From Cynocephalus volans (Eukaryota > Chordata > Mammalia > Dermoptera > Cynocephalidae), in contig NC_084474.1 of assembly GCF_027409185.1 (NCBI RefSeq), positions 11,525,382 to 11,589,381 on the forward strand: a DNA stretch of 64,000 nt. The letters run 5' to 3'. Shown one piece after another: positions 45,590-56,670 of this stretch. The notes under the pieces are model-generated. The model was given only the letters and a program-made list of their open reading frames with translations. It had not been told where the DNA came from and did not search any database. Position 1 is the stretch's first letter, and each line of letters begins with the position of its first letter. The position numbers and the translations under genes are program-made.

Positions 45590-47930
45590 TCTAGTTATGA
45601 TGAACTAGCTTGTGTCACACAAATCCTCCTGTTACGAACTATCATAAAAATTGGAAAAAAACCCTAAAATGGCTGTTTGATGGCATTGGGGAGTAATCAA
45701 AAAAGCCAGGATTTAGGGGACTAGATTGAAGTACAGAGAGTAAAAAGGGTGGGAAACATGACACGAGCATAAAGTTCTAACAGGCATATAATTGAAGAAT
45801 GGGACAGAACCAATATTAGAAGACAGAATGGCTGAGAACTTTACAAAACTGAAAAAAATCAGATCTCAGATTTAAGAAGCTCTGTGAACCTAAACCTGGA
45901 TAAATGAAAAGAAAAATCACTTCTAGCACATCATAGTGTAGCTTCTGAAAAACCAAATCAAAGGCATAATTTAACAACAGTGATAGAAAACAGGCAAATT
46001 ACCTTCAAAAGAGCTACAGTAAGAAAAAAGAAAATGAAATGATTAAAGTTATTGAAAGAAAACAGCTAATATCCTAGAATTTCATACCCAATAAGTAAAT
46101 GTTAAAATAAAATTTTAAAAAAATATAGGGGGGGAAGAAAGAAATTTTAAAACAACAATAACATTAAGAGTTGATCACACCAGAATAGCATTTAAAATAT
46201 TAAGGGATTTCTTTACTTAGAAGAAAAATGACACCATATGGAAGCATAGTAATGCAGGAAGGAAGAAGGAGCACTAAAAATACAAATACACAGGTAATTA
46301 CAAAGGCATATTCTCTATTTAAAATAATAATAATGATGATATTTTGTAGTGTTTAAAATATATGTAGATTTAGAATACATGTTAACATTAGCACAGAAGG
46401 AAGAGGGCAGTAAATGAAGTTGAAGTTTTAAAAAGTCCTTGCTTTATCTGGGAGGTTGCAAAAGTAATAATTTAAGGTAGATATTAGTAAGTCCAGGATA
46501 CATATTAGAATCTCTAGCACACCTCTAAAGAATAATGAAAGGTTGTAGGAATAAGAAGGTAATGGAGTGGGAGAAATTGTATAATAAAAATTAATTCAAA
46601 AGTGTAAGAAAAGAAAAAGGGAATGGAAACGACATAGGAGAAATAGAGAAGGAAGAATAATAAGTATATTATTATTGTATAATAATAATAAGTAGATATC
46701 CTTGTCTTAGTTCAATCAGGCTGCTATAACAATACTATAAATTGGGTAGCTTCTAAAAAATGGAAATTTATTTCTGTCAGTTCTGGAGGTTGGGAAGTCC
46801 ATGATCAAGGTGCTGGTAAATTTGGAGTCTGGTGAGGGCCTGCTTCCTAGACCACCAATCCCCTGTAGCCTCACAAGGTGGCAGGGACCAGGAATCTCTC
46901 TGGGGCCTCTTTATAAAGGCTCCACTCTCATGATGTAACCGTCTTCCAAAGTCCCCATCTCTAGGTACCATCACATTGAGGATTAGGTTTCAGTGTATGA
47001 ATTTTGGGGGGGACACAAACATTCAGACCATAGTAACCCTTATATTATCCATAACTACATTAAATATATTCTGAAATAAATACTTCGAAGACAAATATTG
47101 TCAGACTGGATTAAAAAAAACTTTACAATGCTTTCATGGGACATACTTTAAATATAAGAATACAGAAAGGTTTAAAGGAAAAGAATTTTTAAAAAGATAT
47201 TCCATGATAGTACACAGTGCAGCTATAATGATATCAAAGAAAGGAGACTACATATGGCAAGAAGTAGTAAGTGAGTTAAGATTATAATGAAAAAAGGTAA
47301 TCAGGTTATAATAATAAAAGGTAACATTTACAATAATAAAATAATTATGTATTATACATAATTTAATTGTATATAATATATTATAATGATAAAATATATA
47401 ATGATCATCCGATAAAACAATTTAATTATTATTTATAATAAAAATCAGTACAGTCACATTATAATTATAAAAGGTTATCAGGTTATAATGACAGGATCAT
47501 TATAATCAGGTAACAATGATAAAGGAGAAAATATAACAATCCTAAATTTGTGTGTACCTAATAAACCAGCATACAATTATGTAGTAAAAATTGACAGAAC
47601 TAAAAGCATAGAGAGATCCAGTAACAGATTTTTTAGCTCTTTCAGTAACTAATACAAGAATCGGATAAGATACAGAGATAGAAGATTTGAACAACACAAT
47701 AATAAATGTCACTAGCTGACATACGTAGAGTTTTGCACCCAACAAATACAGAACATATTTTCAAGTATACATGAAATAATTAGAAAAATAACTATTTACT
47801 GGGCAGTAAGTTTCAACAAATGCCTATGAACTGAAATCCTATTGAGTATGCTCTCTTTCCACAATGTGATTAAGCTGGAAATCAATAATAAAAAAGCTAG
47901 AAAATCTCCAAATGTTTGAAAATTATCAAC
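45590..47930 (+). mobile_element. Old L1M-type LINE, plus strand
   Basis: 45590-46690 resembles decayed ORF1/spacer (aattaccttcaaaagagctacagt, atttcatacccaataagtaaa). 47040-47930 resembles endonuclease-region ORF2 (aaatttgtgtgtacctaataaaccagca, ggaaatcaataataaaaaagctag). An MLT1 LTR interrupts it at 46703. No frame survives. Confidence 0.55.
46703..47035 (-). mobile_element. MLT1-type MaLR solo LTR
   Basis: The plus strand is the complement of MLT1: tgtcttagttcaatcaggctgctataac, tggaggttgggaagtcc, gtctggtgagggcctgcttcc, ctcatgatgtaacc, ggggacacaaacattcagaccatagta. Possible TSDs are atcct (46698-46702) and accct (47036-47040). Confidence 0.85.
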
Positions 47931-48600
47931 TATATACATATATATGTACACAGATACACATGTATTTTTATATATGTGTCATATATATTACACATATATA
48001 ATCTTTTTTGTTTCACTCATGTGCTGTTTTCTCCTACAGTGTTCCGTATGGTCATAGCCTGTGAATCTCCTGTCATTTTCTTCACACAAGCCACGAAAAT
48101 GAAGGGGTCAAATTTATGTAGAACCGAATGGGTAAAGGAAAGCATTTGTATTTCTGGCCTTACAGACTTCTTCCACTGGATACTTCAGGTCACTTCTCAG
48201 TATCTCAGCCCTCTTATCTAAAATATACAATAAAGGGCCAGAAATGCTCTTTATTTGGGAATTGCCTGCTCTTGTGGAAGGGAAGTTAGAGGATAGAGTC
48301 CAGTTTTTAATTTGCTGGGTCTCACAAAGGTATGGTGGAGGAGAAAAAGAGGAATTGGAGAGAAACAATATTTAGTTTATTTCATTCAATCCTCAATGGA
48401 ACTGCTGAGGTACCTGAGATGATTTCCCCTTTCTAGAGGAAGAATCCACGACCTGGGAAGATAGCGACTTCCGAGTCCACGTCCTGTCCCTGCTCTGCCT
48501 CCCTTGGCTACCCCCGGCAGGGTAGTTCTCATTAGCGGGAGAATAGGGAATGTACGTAGGAGACTCAGGAGAGTGGGTCGAATAACTTGCAACATTTTAC
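47931..48600. other. Unassigned intergenic DNA
   Basis: A tatata/tacacata simple-sequence stretch lies at 47935-48000. The rest is mixed with no gene recognised. Confidence 0.45.
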
Positions 48601-49055
48601 GAAACATGCATTAAGTCATGCTTCCCTCAAAGGCTTTCCGAAGCAGTTCGTCTTTTAATCAAGTCTTTGCTTACATATATTTTTAGAAAGCATGAAAGTA
48701 TCTCAAATTATCGATCATTATTTGTACTGTTATCAAACCGTGTGAAGAGACCAGAGTACTAGAAAACTGGTGATTTGCATTTTAAAATTGCATCCCCTTT
48801 TCCTTCTGCCCAGCGACATGATATGCATGTAATTTCTAATTTCAAATTACATTAGGGCATTTGTCGTATGGAGCTTTAAAAATGGAATGGGAGCCTCAAC
48901 TGCATAGTTCTCCTTTTTAAATAGACCTGTAACACTCTTTGTTTTTCTTTAATTCAGTCCTTAACAGGAAAGCTTTTTATTATTTCAGATGGACTGGGAT
49001 TGCACTACTGGAAAGAAGAGAATCTCTCGATTTTTGAGGAATGCTGTTGTTCTCT
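48601..49055 (+). promoter_or_regulatory. Repeat-free upstream region of NPBWR1
   Basis: I see no interspersed repeat here. It holds a TAAT-rich inverted repeat at 48829-48850, an atgcatgtaat POU/homeodomain-like word just before it, and a ctttttaaatag TATA-like word near 48911. Regulatory function is inferred from position only. Confidence 0.35.
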
Positions 49056-49307
49056 GTTAGTTCCAAGGCCACTTGACTCGGGGGGTGGAGGCGGTGGGGC
49101 GGTAGGGTCAGCGGAGCGCAGTCGCGGCTGCGCCATCTCTTGCTTTTCCAGTCGCAAGGGAGGGACCAGCGGAGGCGCAGGTGCAGCTCCTGGGCGCACG
49201 CGGGCAGTCCTACACCCGGCGGGCGGGCGCCCCTGCCTCCTCCGCAGGCGGCGAGCTCTTCTCCTGACCACCGCAGGAAAGGCAGACCCCTTCCCCAGGC
49301 CAGGCGG

Positions 49308-49669
49308 GTAAGGAATAATAATAATGATAATAATAAGAGAGAGGGAGAGATAGCTGTTGGGCTTGCTGTTACCGAGGGCGCGCGGAACCTAGGGGGACCG
49401 AAGCTTGCCCTTGTAGAATTCGGTGGGATGACTCGGGTCCGCTAGGGGTGTCCTAAAGCAAGAGAGATGGTCTGTACAGAGTAAGGACTCTCCTCTCTCC
49501 AACACTTTGTTTGATGTATTCAACGGGCTGGAATGAGATTTCAACAGGTAGCAGAGAACGCTCTTGTGGGGGAGGTTTGGGGCGCTGCGCCGTCCCCTCT
49601 TGGGACCGTACCTCTCCCTAAAGCTACACGTCGACGAGTCTAGACTGTGCTTTCAATTCCTCTTTCCAG
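49308..49669 (+). other. Predicted intron in the NPBWR1 5' leader
   Basis: Donor cgg|gtaagg at 49308 fits the consensus well. The acceptor follows a pyrimidine tract, tttcaattcctctttccag, ending at 49669. Removal of 362 nt would join an upstream non-coding exon to the coding exon 198 nt before the ATG. No transcript evidence is available here. Confidence 0.45.
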
Positions 49670-49867
49670 CCCCCGGAGTCCGCCGCGACAGGGAGCTGTG
49701 GGGCGGCCGGGAGCGCCCCTTCCCCGGAGAAGTCAGAGAAGGGCTTGGAGCGCGGCAGCTCGTGCCCGGGTACAGGTCTCTGCCGACACGAGCTTCGGGA
49801 CCGCCTGGCCCCGCGGGGTGGCCGTGGGGGACGCGGGATCCCCGGCCCTTTGCCCGCCTTCGCCAAG

Positions 49868-50854
49868 ATGCCCAATAAGTCGTCCTGGGAGCCCGGGATC
49901 GCCAACGTGTCGTGCCCGGACCCCACTCTGGGCTGCGTCAACGCGTCCAGCCCGGAGCCGCTGCCGTCGCTGCTGGCTGTGGCGGTGCCCGTCGTCTACG
50001 CGGTGATCTGCGCGGTGGGACTGGTGGGCAACTCTGCCGTGCTGTACGTGCTGCTTCGGGCGCCCCGCATGAAGACCGTCACTAACCTGTTCATTCTCAA
50101 CCTGGCCATAGCAGACGAGCTTTTCACGCTGGTGCTGCCCATCAATATCGCCGACTTCCTGCTGCGGCGGTGGCCCTTCGGGGAGCTCATGTGCAAGGCC
50201 ATCGTGACCATCGACCAGTACAACACCTTCTCCAGCCTCTACTTCCTCACCGTCATGAGCGCCGACCGCTACCTGGTGGTGCTGGCCACGGCGGAGTCGC
50301 GCCCGGTGGCGGGCCGCACGTATGGCGCCGCGCGCGCCGTGAGCTTGGCGGTGTGGGGGTTCGTCACGCTCGTGGTGCTGCCCTTCGCCGTCTTCGCCCA
50401 GCTCGACGACGAGCAGGGCCGGCGCCAGTGCGTGCTGGTCTTCCCGCAGCCTGAGGCCTTCTGGTGGCGGGCGAGCCGCCTTTACACGCTAGTGCTGGGC
50501 TTCGCCATCCCGGTGTCCACCATCTGCGTCCTCTACACCACCCTGCTGTGCCGGCTGCGCGCCATGCGGCTGGACAGCCAAGCCAAGGCCTTGGGCCGGG
50601 CCAAGAGGCGGGTAACCCTACTGGTGGTGGCGATCCTGGCCGTGTGCCTCCTCTGCTGGACGCCCTACCACCTGAGCACCGTGGTGGTGCTTACCACTGA
50701 CCTGCCGCAGACGCCGCTCGTCATCGCCCTGTCCTACTTCATCACCAGCCTGAGCTACGCCAACAGCTGCCTCAACCCCTTCCTCTACGCCTTCCTGGAC
50801 GACAGCTTCCGCAGGAGCCTCCGACAGCTGATAGTGTGCCGGGAGGCCGCCTGA
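49868..50854 (+). CDS. NPBWR1: Neuropeptides B/W receptor 1 (class A GPCR)
   Basis: A complete 328-residue receptor in one exon, the length of the human protein. NPBWR1 (GPR7) binds neuropeptides B and W at the plasma membrane and signals through Gi/o; it acts mainly in brain circuits for feeding, stress and pain. Visible hallmarks: N-terminal sequons N3-K-S, N13-V-S and N25-A-S; N55 in TM1; LAIAD with D83 in TM2; C109 pairing with C188; D116 in TM3 at the position shared with opioid and somatostatin receptors; DRY at 133-135; W163 in TM4; P215 in TM5; CWTP at 263-266; NPFLY at 303-307; and C324 as a possible palmitoylation site. I chose ATG 49868 because it has A at -3, gives the family length, and no ATG precedes it in the 198 nt after the predicted acceptor; the frame is open upstream only to a TTG at 49745. 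The human orthologue lies near opioid receptor OPRK1, which is not in this window. No frameshift or missing motif is seen, so it should be functional. The paralogue NPBWR2 is less likely, because the TM regions agree almost entirely with remembered NPBWR1. Confidence 0.96.
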   Translation: MPNKSSWEPGIANVSCPDPTLGCVNASSPEPLPSLLAVAVPVVYAVICAVGLVGNSAVLYVLLRAPRMKTVTNLFILNLAIADELFTLVLPINIADFLLRRWPFGELMCKAIVTIDQYNTFSSLYFLTVMSADRYLVVLATAESRPVAGRTYGAARAVSLAVWGFVTLVVLPFAVFAQLDDEQGRRQCVLVFPQPEAFWWRASRLYTLVLGFAIPVSTICVLYTTLLCRLRAMRLDSQAKALGRAKRRVTLLVVAILAVCLLCWTPYHLSTVVVLTTDLPQTPLVIALSYFITSLSYANSCLNPFLYAFLDDSFRRSLRQLIVCREAA

Positions 50855-52324
50855 CGCCCTCGCGTGCCCCGCTGCCCCACCGGCCCCGCCAGCCCTGGCC
50901 GGCGCAGGAGCAGCTGGCGCCTGCGGTGCTCAGAGGGCCCTGCCTGACTTGCAGCCTCAGCGCCCCCGGGAAACGGGGTAGGGATGCAGACCTGGAGAAT
51001 CAATCGGAAGCGCTGGGGCTGCGCCCTCAAAAGCCGAAGGGCACCGGTCGACCGCGAACTTGTGACCCGGGCGCGTGAGGGCAAAGGACGAGGGCGGGGC
51101 TGCGGGAGCCGCCCCTCCTAGCGCTTCTGCCGGCTCCCCGCCCCCGCCCCGGGCGGCCCCGGGCGTGGGCTCCGCGCTCGCCTTTGCCCTTCGCTTCTCC
51201 GCTCTCCGCCGCGATTGTCTGCTTCGGCTCTAGCTGGCGAACAGCCTGGCCCGGTCCCCTTCTCCTCCGCGCGCTCTAACCGCTGGGAAAGAGGGTCAGG
51301 GCGCGCGCGTTCCGTGCCCACCCCTGTGAGATCCGCCGGGGCCGCCGGGGCCTCTTGCACCGGGGAAGACGGGAGAACTCGGGGTACCTGGCGGGGTGTG
51401 TGTGTAGTGTGCGTGTCTAGCGGAGGCGTGGGATGGAGTGAAGGTCGGTGGGCCCGGTTGTCACTGCCCCTCCCTGCCACAGCCCCTTCTTCTTTCTTTG
51501 CCGTTTCCTCTTTCCTACCCCTTAAATCCCCTGAAAATGCTCCATGACGGTCAGACTCTGCGGGGACACAGCTCGCCCGGCTCGGGAGGGCCGGGAACCT
51601 GCAGGAGTCGCCCGGCGCGCGATTGCGGCGCCCCCTTGAGGAGCCGGCTGGGCGGCGCTGGGCGTCCCGAGAGCGCTGCGTTTGTCGCGGGGCGCACCTG
51701 CTAACTGCTCTCGTCACCGCCTACGCTGGTCATCGCGGCTTTCTACAGGGGACTTCAGTACGCCCACACCCCTTCCTCCGATCGACCGCTCAAACGACCT
51801 GTACCAGTTAGTTGTCACTGCTTGTGTGAGTACTGTTTTTCAGGACTGTGAACTGTACAAATGATATATATGTCCTAGTCTCCCAAGTTGCTGCGAGGAT
51901 CGAATGACCTAAAGTGAAATGGGATGTATTGCTCCCTTCGTTCCCTTTCTCCTCTATTCTTCCTTGCCTTCTCCTCAGGGAAAGCCGGGAAGCTGAGATT
52001 TCCCTTGGCTGGACGCAGAGACGTGGGTTACCGATGCTTTATTCCTTAGTCCCACACGGCCCCTGGTGGGTAAGTCCCGGTAAACCTGATGAATCCCTGG
52101 TTCTGGTCTCACCGGGGAGGCCGGCGGCGCGCGCCAGCACGCTGCCTTTATCTCCACTTATGGGAGACAAAGTGGATTAAGAGAGAGTAATGGCACTTGG
52201 GTTTACTCATTCGTCTGCAGTTTATGCCTCAGACATGAGGCCAGAACCTTAACTAGACTCTGATAATCAGTTATGGTGTTTTAAAAAGTAATTTTCTTTG
52301 GCATGAATTCTAAACAGGAATAAA
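50855..52324 (+). other. Presumed NPBWR1 3' region
   Basis: CpG-rich to about 51720, then AT-richer. The first canonical AATAAA downstream of the stop is at 52319-52324; further AATAAA and ATTAAA words follow near 52684 and 52868. Whether the transcript reaches them cannot be told from sequence. Confidence 0.35.
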
Positions 52325-54270
52325 CATTTCTAAAAATATTTGCTTCCTATGGTCAGGCTTGGTGTTACCTGTGAGAAAGAGTGAGTTGCTAGCAGGTTTT
52401 TTTTTTTTTTTTTTAACCGAGTTTGATTGGCATCTTCAATCTCGATTATTTGGTTTCAAAATACCTTTTAAGAAATATACGGAAAGGAAAAACTCCCCCT
52501 CGGGTGTGTATGTGTGGAGGGGGAGAAGCAAACCCTTTTTCAGTTTTGGTGAATGAGAGTTGCTTCCTTAGCTCTCAGAGTTATTAGAAACATTGAAATA
52601 ATTTACAGTGATCAGCTTAGAAAATATAAATTTACAAACCTTCTTATTCTGCCTTGGGTGGCAAATAGTAGTAAATAGTTCAAAATAAAGTTTTTGATCA
52701 CAATGCATTTTGAATGATGGACATCATGGCATTTGAACAGGCCTCCACTGGTGGGCTTCAGAGGCCTCTTAGAATTCATTTTAGTATCCTTCCCAATTTC
52801 TGGGAAACATTCTATTCATTTTCTTTATAACACACAGAATTCTACAAATACTCTGTAATTTTTCAAAATTAAAGTTTTAAATGTAGAGTAACTTCTAGAC
52901 TCCTTAAGGTCATGGACACTTTACTCAGTGGACATTTGGCCTCTAACACAGCTAGGTGTGGCCATCTGGATTTGAAACCTCATCTGTCTGCGTAGGCCGA
53001 GTAACTGCATTGATAGACTGTGGACACAGATGGGGGAGAGCTGAGAGTTCCATCTGTCCACTGGATCATCCCTACCATAGATCTACCTAGAACTGTCTCG
53101 GAATCTATGGAGATGACTGCTGGAAAAACACATGGACTGGCATTGCTGTGTTGTCCACAGCAAGGCACAGGTTGGCATCCCAACATGCATATGGGGCTAA
53201 ATAGGACTCAGCAGTTCAGTTCCATCCTAGCTTTCTAAATCATGGGGTAAACTGTTGTATCATTATTTCTAGGTTGTTAGCCTTCATATGAGTATGTAGA
53301 AGTCCAGATTGTATGTCTCAGACTTTATTTTTATGTCTTACGTAATATGTACAATTAATATATAAATAAGCCAGGCAATTGTAGAATTTATTTATATCAT
53401 TGTATTGCAAAGGTTTTAACTCTGTTGAATTCTTGCAGTCTGTGTAAACTATATTCTTTGGTTTTATCACTTCTAATATTTAAATATGCCTATTTGACTT
53501 TACTCAATTTACTATAGTAATGTAATGTATATGCTTATGCTTTCTCTTGAGAAATACAGAAACTCTGCTAGTCCATTGCAGAGGAGCTTGGTTTAAAATA
53601 AAAGCTGAAACATTCTCTGTGGTAAATATTCTATTTTCTGAGAACATGGGATCCATAATTTAGTCACCTCGGCATTTATGAATTATTAATTTTCTAAGTA
53701 CTGCCTTCATGGGAAGTTATCTCATGAAGAAGCAATGAATAAATAGAAGTGTTTGACAGGACAAGATTAAGCAGGAACCCACCCCTCCCTTGCTTAATTT
53801 GGTTGATTGTGAAAATGATGCAAAGCTATTGATTGACACAGGGGTTCTAGAACTTATGCTGGGAGAGAAAGGTTGTTAAACTTTTATTACACAATCACAA
53901 ACCTTGTTTCTTGAGTATTAGGGCAGTGGTGTGGAGAATAAATTATTAGCAGTACACATTGTTATTTCAGTTAGTAGTATGCATAGACATGGCACAAATA
54001 TGGCAAGGTATAGGATCTCACCTGAAAAACCCCATGGACTTATTAGAAACCCTCCTTTTCTTGGCAACATGCTGGGAAAACTGCACCACCAAACAACAAC
54101 CCACCATGAATAGTTATCATCTACGTTTATGCATATTAAGAAATTGATCAGAGAATTCTGCACATAATGGTCTTTTATTAGGACAGCTTTGGGTCTGGTA
54201 CTTTTACATATAAAGAAAGTGAGATGCAAGGAAGGGGACCAATTTAGTCAGGCCCCCAGAGACCAACCAG
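52325..54270. other. Unassigned intergenic DNA
   Basis: AT-rich with a poly-T run near 52399-52414. No gene or named interspersed repeat, so it could hold conserved non-coding elements. Confidence 0.45.
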
Positions 54271-54285
54271 AGCCATCTGATTCTT

Positions 54286-54433
54286 TTTTTTTTTTTTTTT
54301 TTTTGTCGTTTTTTCGTGACCGGCACTCAGCCAGTGAGTGCACTGGTCAGTCCTATATAGGATCCGAACCCGCGGCGGGAGCGTCGCCGTGCTGCCAGCG
54401 CAGCACTCTACCAAGTGCGCCACGGGCTCGGCC
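54286..54433 (-). mobile_element. tRNA-derived SINE (CYN-like, second subtype)
   Basis: Nearly identical to 23306-23457: poly-T head, cgtgaccggcactcagcc, ctatataggatccgaaccc, cggcgggagcgtcgccgtg, gcgccacgggctcggcc. Perfect 13-bp TSDs ccatctgattctt lie at 54273-54285 and 54434-54446. Confidence 0.92.
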
Positions 54434-54694
54434 CCATCTGATTCTTATTCTAGGAAATATCTCATCCTTTTCTGACAAAGATGGAATTGGTTGCAATGTA
54501 TAATTTGGAAACATTAGAAACTATTAAATGTCTTTGAAATATTTAATGGATTAAGCAAGGTATATTTACTATTACATCATGTAAGATAAAGGGAGGGTAA
54601 AATTTAATAATAAAACTTCAATCCCAACTAAGAGACTTGCAAAGTATATGGAGCTGTTAAAGTTTATATAAGAATAAAAATTCCTGGCTGCACT

Positions 54695-54756
54695 GCTCAA
54701 CTGCAAATGCACCGTGTGCATTGCAGTCTCCATGCTTTATGCATATGGAGTTGAGC
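54695..54756 (+). other. Three-way-junction-like inverted repeat set
   Basis: Outer stem GCTCAA (54695-54700) with TTGAGC (54751-54756); hairpin 1 at 54701-54726 (ctgcaaatgca / tgcattgcag, one bulge); hairpin 2 at 54728-54750 (ctccat / atggag). All stems are compatible with each other. No known RNA family is recognised. Confidence 0.4.
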
Positions 54757-55188
54757 TCCAGATGCATCGTTTATACAGAATAGAATGTTAATGGTGCCTC
54801 TATTTATGTAGAAAGGGAGTTTTGCTGTGGATGGTTCTGTCCTTGAGGTTAGAGCAAGGTACATTTATTTATACCACATCTCATAAGATTATATGAAGAC
54901 ATCATATCACACCAATTAACAGGAAAAACAAAACATGGGTAAAAGGAAGAAACGCTAAAATGACTCCTTTCAAAAACTGTCAGAATGGATGAACTGCATG
55001 CTTCCCACAGTGGAATACTGACTGGCAGTAGCGGCAGGGTACATCCCCGCAAGCACCTTGAGGGCAGCCCTGCATCCGGACCAGGTGCCCTAGTGGGCTC
55101 TGGCCTGTAGAGTTGGCTCAGCATCTTTCTGTGAAATCTGGATCCTCTAACCAAGACTCGTGGCCATAAGGTCATCCCACCTCCCTTC
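54757..55188. other. Unassigned intergenic DNA
   Basis: No gene. A 108-codon minus-strand frame at 54849-55175 shows no domain. Confidence 0.45.
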
Positions 55189-55202
55189 AGAGGTGTCCTG
55201 AG

Positions 55203-55372
55203 TGGGCCGGCCCGTGGCTCACTCGGGAGAGTGTGGTGCTGATAACACCAAGGCCCCGGGTTCGGATCCCATATAGGGATGGCTGGTTAGCTCATTGGGT
55301 GAGCATGGTGCTGACAACACCAAGCCAAGGGTTAAGATCCCCTTACCGGTCATCTTTTTTAAAAAAAAAAAA
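55203..55372 (+). mobile_element. Dimeric tRNA-Ile-derived SINE
   Basis: Starts gggccggcccgtggctcactc; B-box ccgggttcggatccc; second unit ctcattgggtgagcatgg with gggttaagatccc; A tail. TSDs agaggtgtcctgag (55189-55202) and agaggtgtcttgag (55373-55386) differ at one base. Confidence 0.92.
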
Positions 55373-55386
55373 AGAGGTGTCTTGAG

Positions 55387-56325
55387 GAACAGAGTCAATG
55401 AGTGCAAGAACCAGGCCGCTGCATGCCATGGAAAGAGTGGGTGGAATTCACTGTTGAATTGTGTGCGAGAGATTGTGAGTGTTCCCAAAGGCGAGGGGCC
55501 TGCCACTCATGAATGTTAAATAGTAAAAACAAAAAGGACATTTTAAATGGTTCATCCATGTGGCAAATGAGCTTTCTTTAGAAAGCAATAAACCTGTGGT
55601 AGAGGAGAAGAGAAGACTAGCCCTATTCAGTCTAGGTGATCCGAATGAAGCAATCAAATTTAAAAAGCTGTAAATATTTACACCTGTAAAAGTACCTCGT
55701 GTGTCATCCACATCCTCCTACATGACACCATTTTGATTCCTGTAACTCCTCCCTCTCAATAAAAATGCCGCTCTTTATTACTACCTTTTTACTTTTTTTA
55801 CAGAGGAATTCGAGGAGTCCTAGTTAAAAGGGAGTTTCTCACATAATTTCTGAAGAAATTGCATCTTGGGTTTATTATCACAACTTGTTATTATGGTTAA
55901 GATTATAATATACCTTTAAACACATTTATTTAATATGCAATGCTTTTTAATGTGCAAGAGATGTTAAATAATGAGGTTTCTTGTGATTTTTGTACTTCCA
56001 GTTACAGGAAGAATACATCTAGTATAACTTTTCTATTGAATTTTTCAGACATGATAATGAAAACAATCATCCATCCAATTTTTTAAACTTTAAAAATTTT
56101 GAGCCCAATGCATGTTTAATTTTTTATGTTGGAAATAATTTTATTTTTTATCAAAGTAATACATATGCATGGTTTAAATTTTTAAAACTTCAATTGTACT
56201 AAAATACTTATAACCGGCAGTTTCCTGCCTAGTCCTTCCAATCCTCACTCTTCTCACAGCTTCCTGAGCTGTTTCTTCTGGGATTTACTTACTGCCTTGT
56301 TGCTAATTGTAAGTTTGCACCTCAG
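55387..56325. other. Unassigned intergenic DNA
   Basis: No gene. 56100-56260 (atcaaagtaatacatatgcatgg) may be part of an old LINE 3' end. Confidence 0.4.
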
Positions 56326-56329
56326 TGAT

Positions 56330-56670
56330 TTTTTTTCAGTTTTGTTTATATTTATTTTTGTGGGGTGCAGTGTGTTGTTTCAGTACTCGCGTAGCCTGAG
56401 CAGTGATTCACTTAAGGTAGATCGCATAGTTTTGTCCACATTAGCTCACCCCTTATCTTCCCCCCATCACCACCCCCACCCCTCCCAGCCTCTGGTAACT
56501 GTCATTCTACTCTCTCTCTCTCCTTTTTTTTTAAGCACACAAAGATTAACATCCTTATTGCAAAAAGAACTCTTAAAAATAAATTGGAAAAATCTAAGCT
56601 GAGATTTGGTGAAGGACATGAGCCGATAAGTCAAACACCCAAGGAAATACATGTGGTTAATAAGTACATT
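56330..56670 (-). mobile_element. L1 3' end with 5' inversion
   Basis: 56330-56535 is the complement of an L1 3'UTR (gtggggtgcagtgtgttgtttcagtac; cacccctcccagcctctggtaac). 56540-56670 is L1 ORF2 3' text in the opposite, plus orientation (cacaaagattaacatccttattgcaaaaagaac, then acatgagccgataagtcaaac). Head-to-head arrangement of this kind is the usual product of twin priming. Confidence 0.6.

Larger units (their letters stand above)
49060..51720. promoter_or_regulatory. CpG island spanning NPBWR1
   Basis: An abrupt change to GC- and CpG-rich sequence, unlike the AT-rich flanks, covers the 5' leader, the whole coding region and about 0.85 kb downstream. GC boxes include GGGGCGG at 49096-49102 and GGGCGGG at 49221-49227, and a dense cluster near 51085-51165. 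Mammalian CpG islands usually mark promoters. Confidence 0.85.

Noticed and set aside
49745..49867. 41-codon N-terminal extension of the NPBWR1 frame
   Set aside because: It begins with TTG, not ATG. The first ATG in the frame (49868) gives the 328-residue family length and has A at -3.
51118..51717. 199-codon minus-strand frame
   Set aside because: It lies wholly in the CpG island, is Arg/Pro/Gly-rich with no domain, and overlaps other long frames on both strands, as expected of GC-rich DNA.
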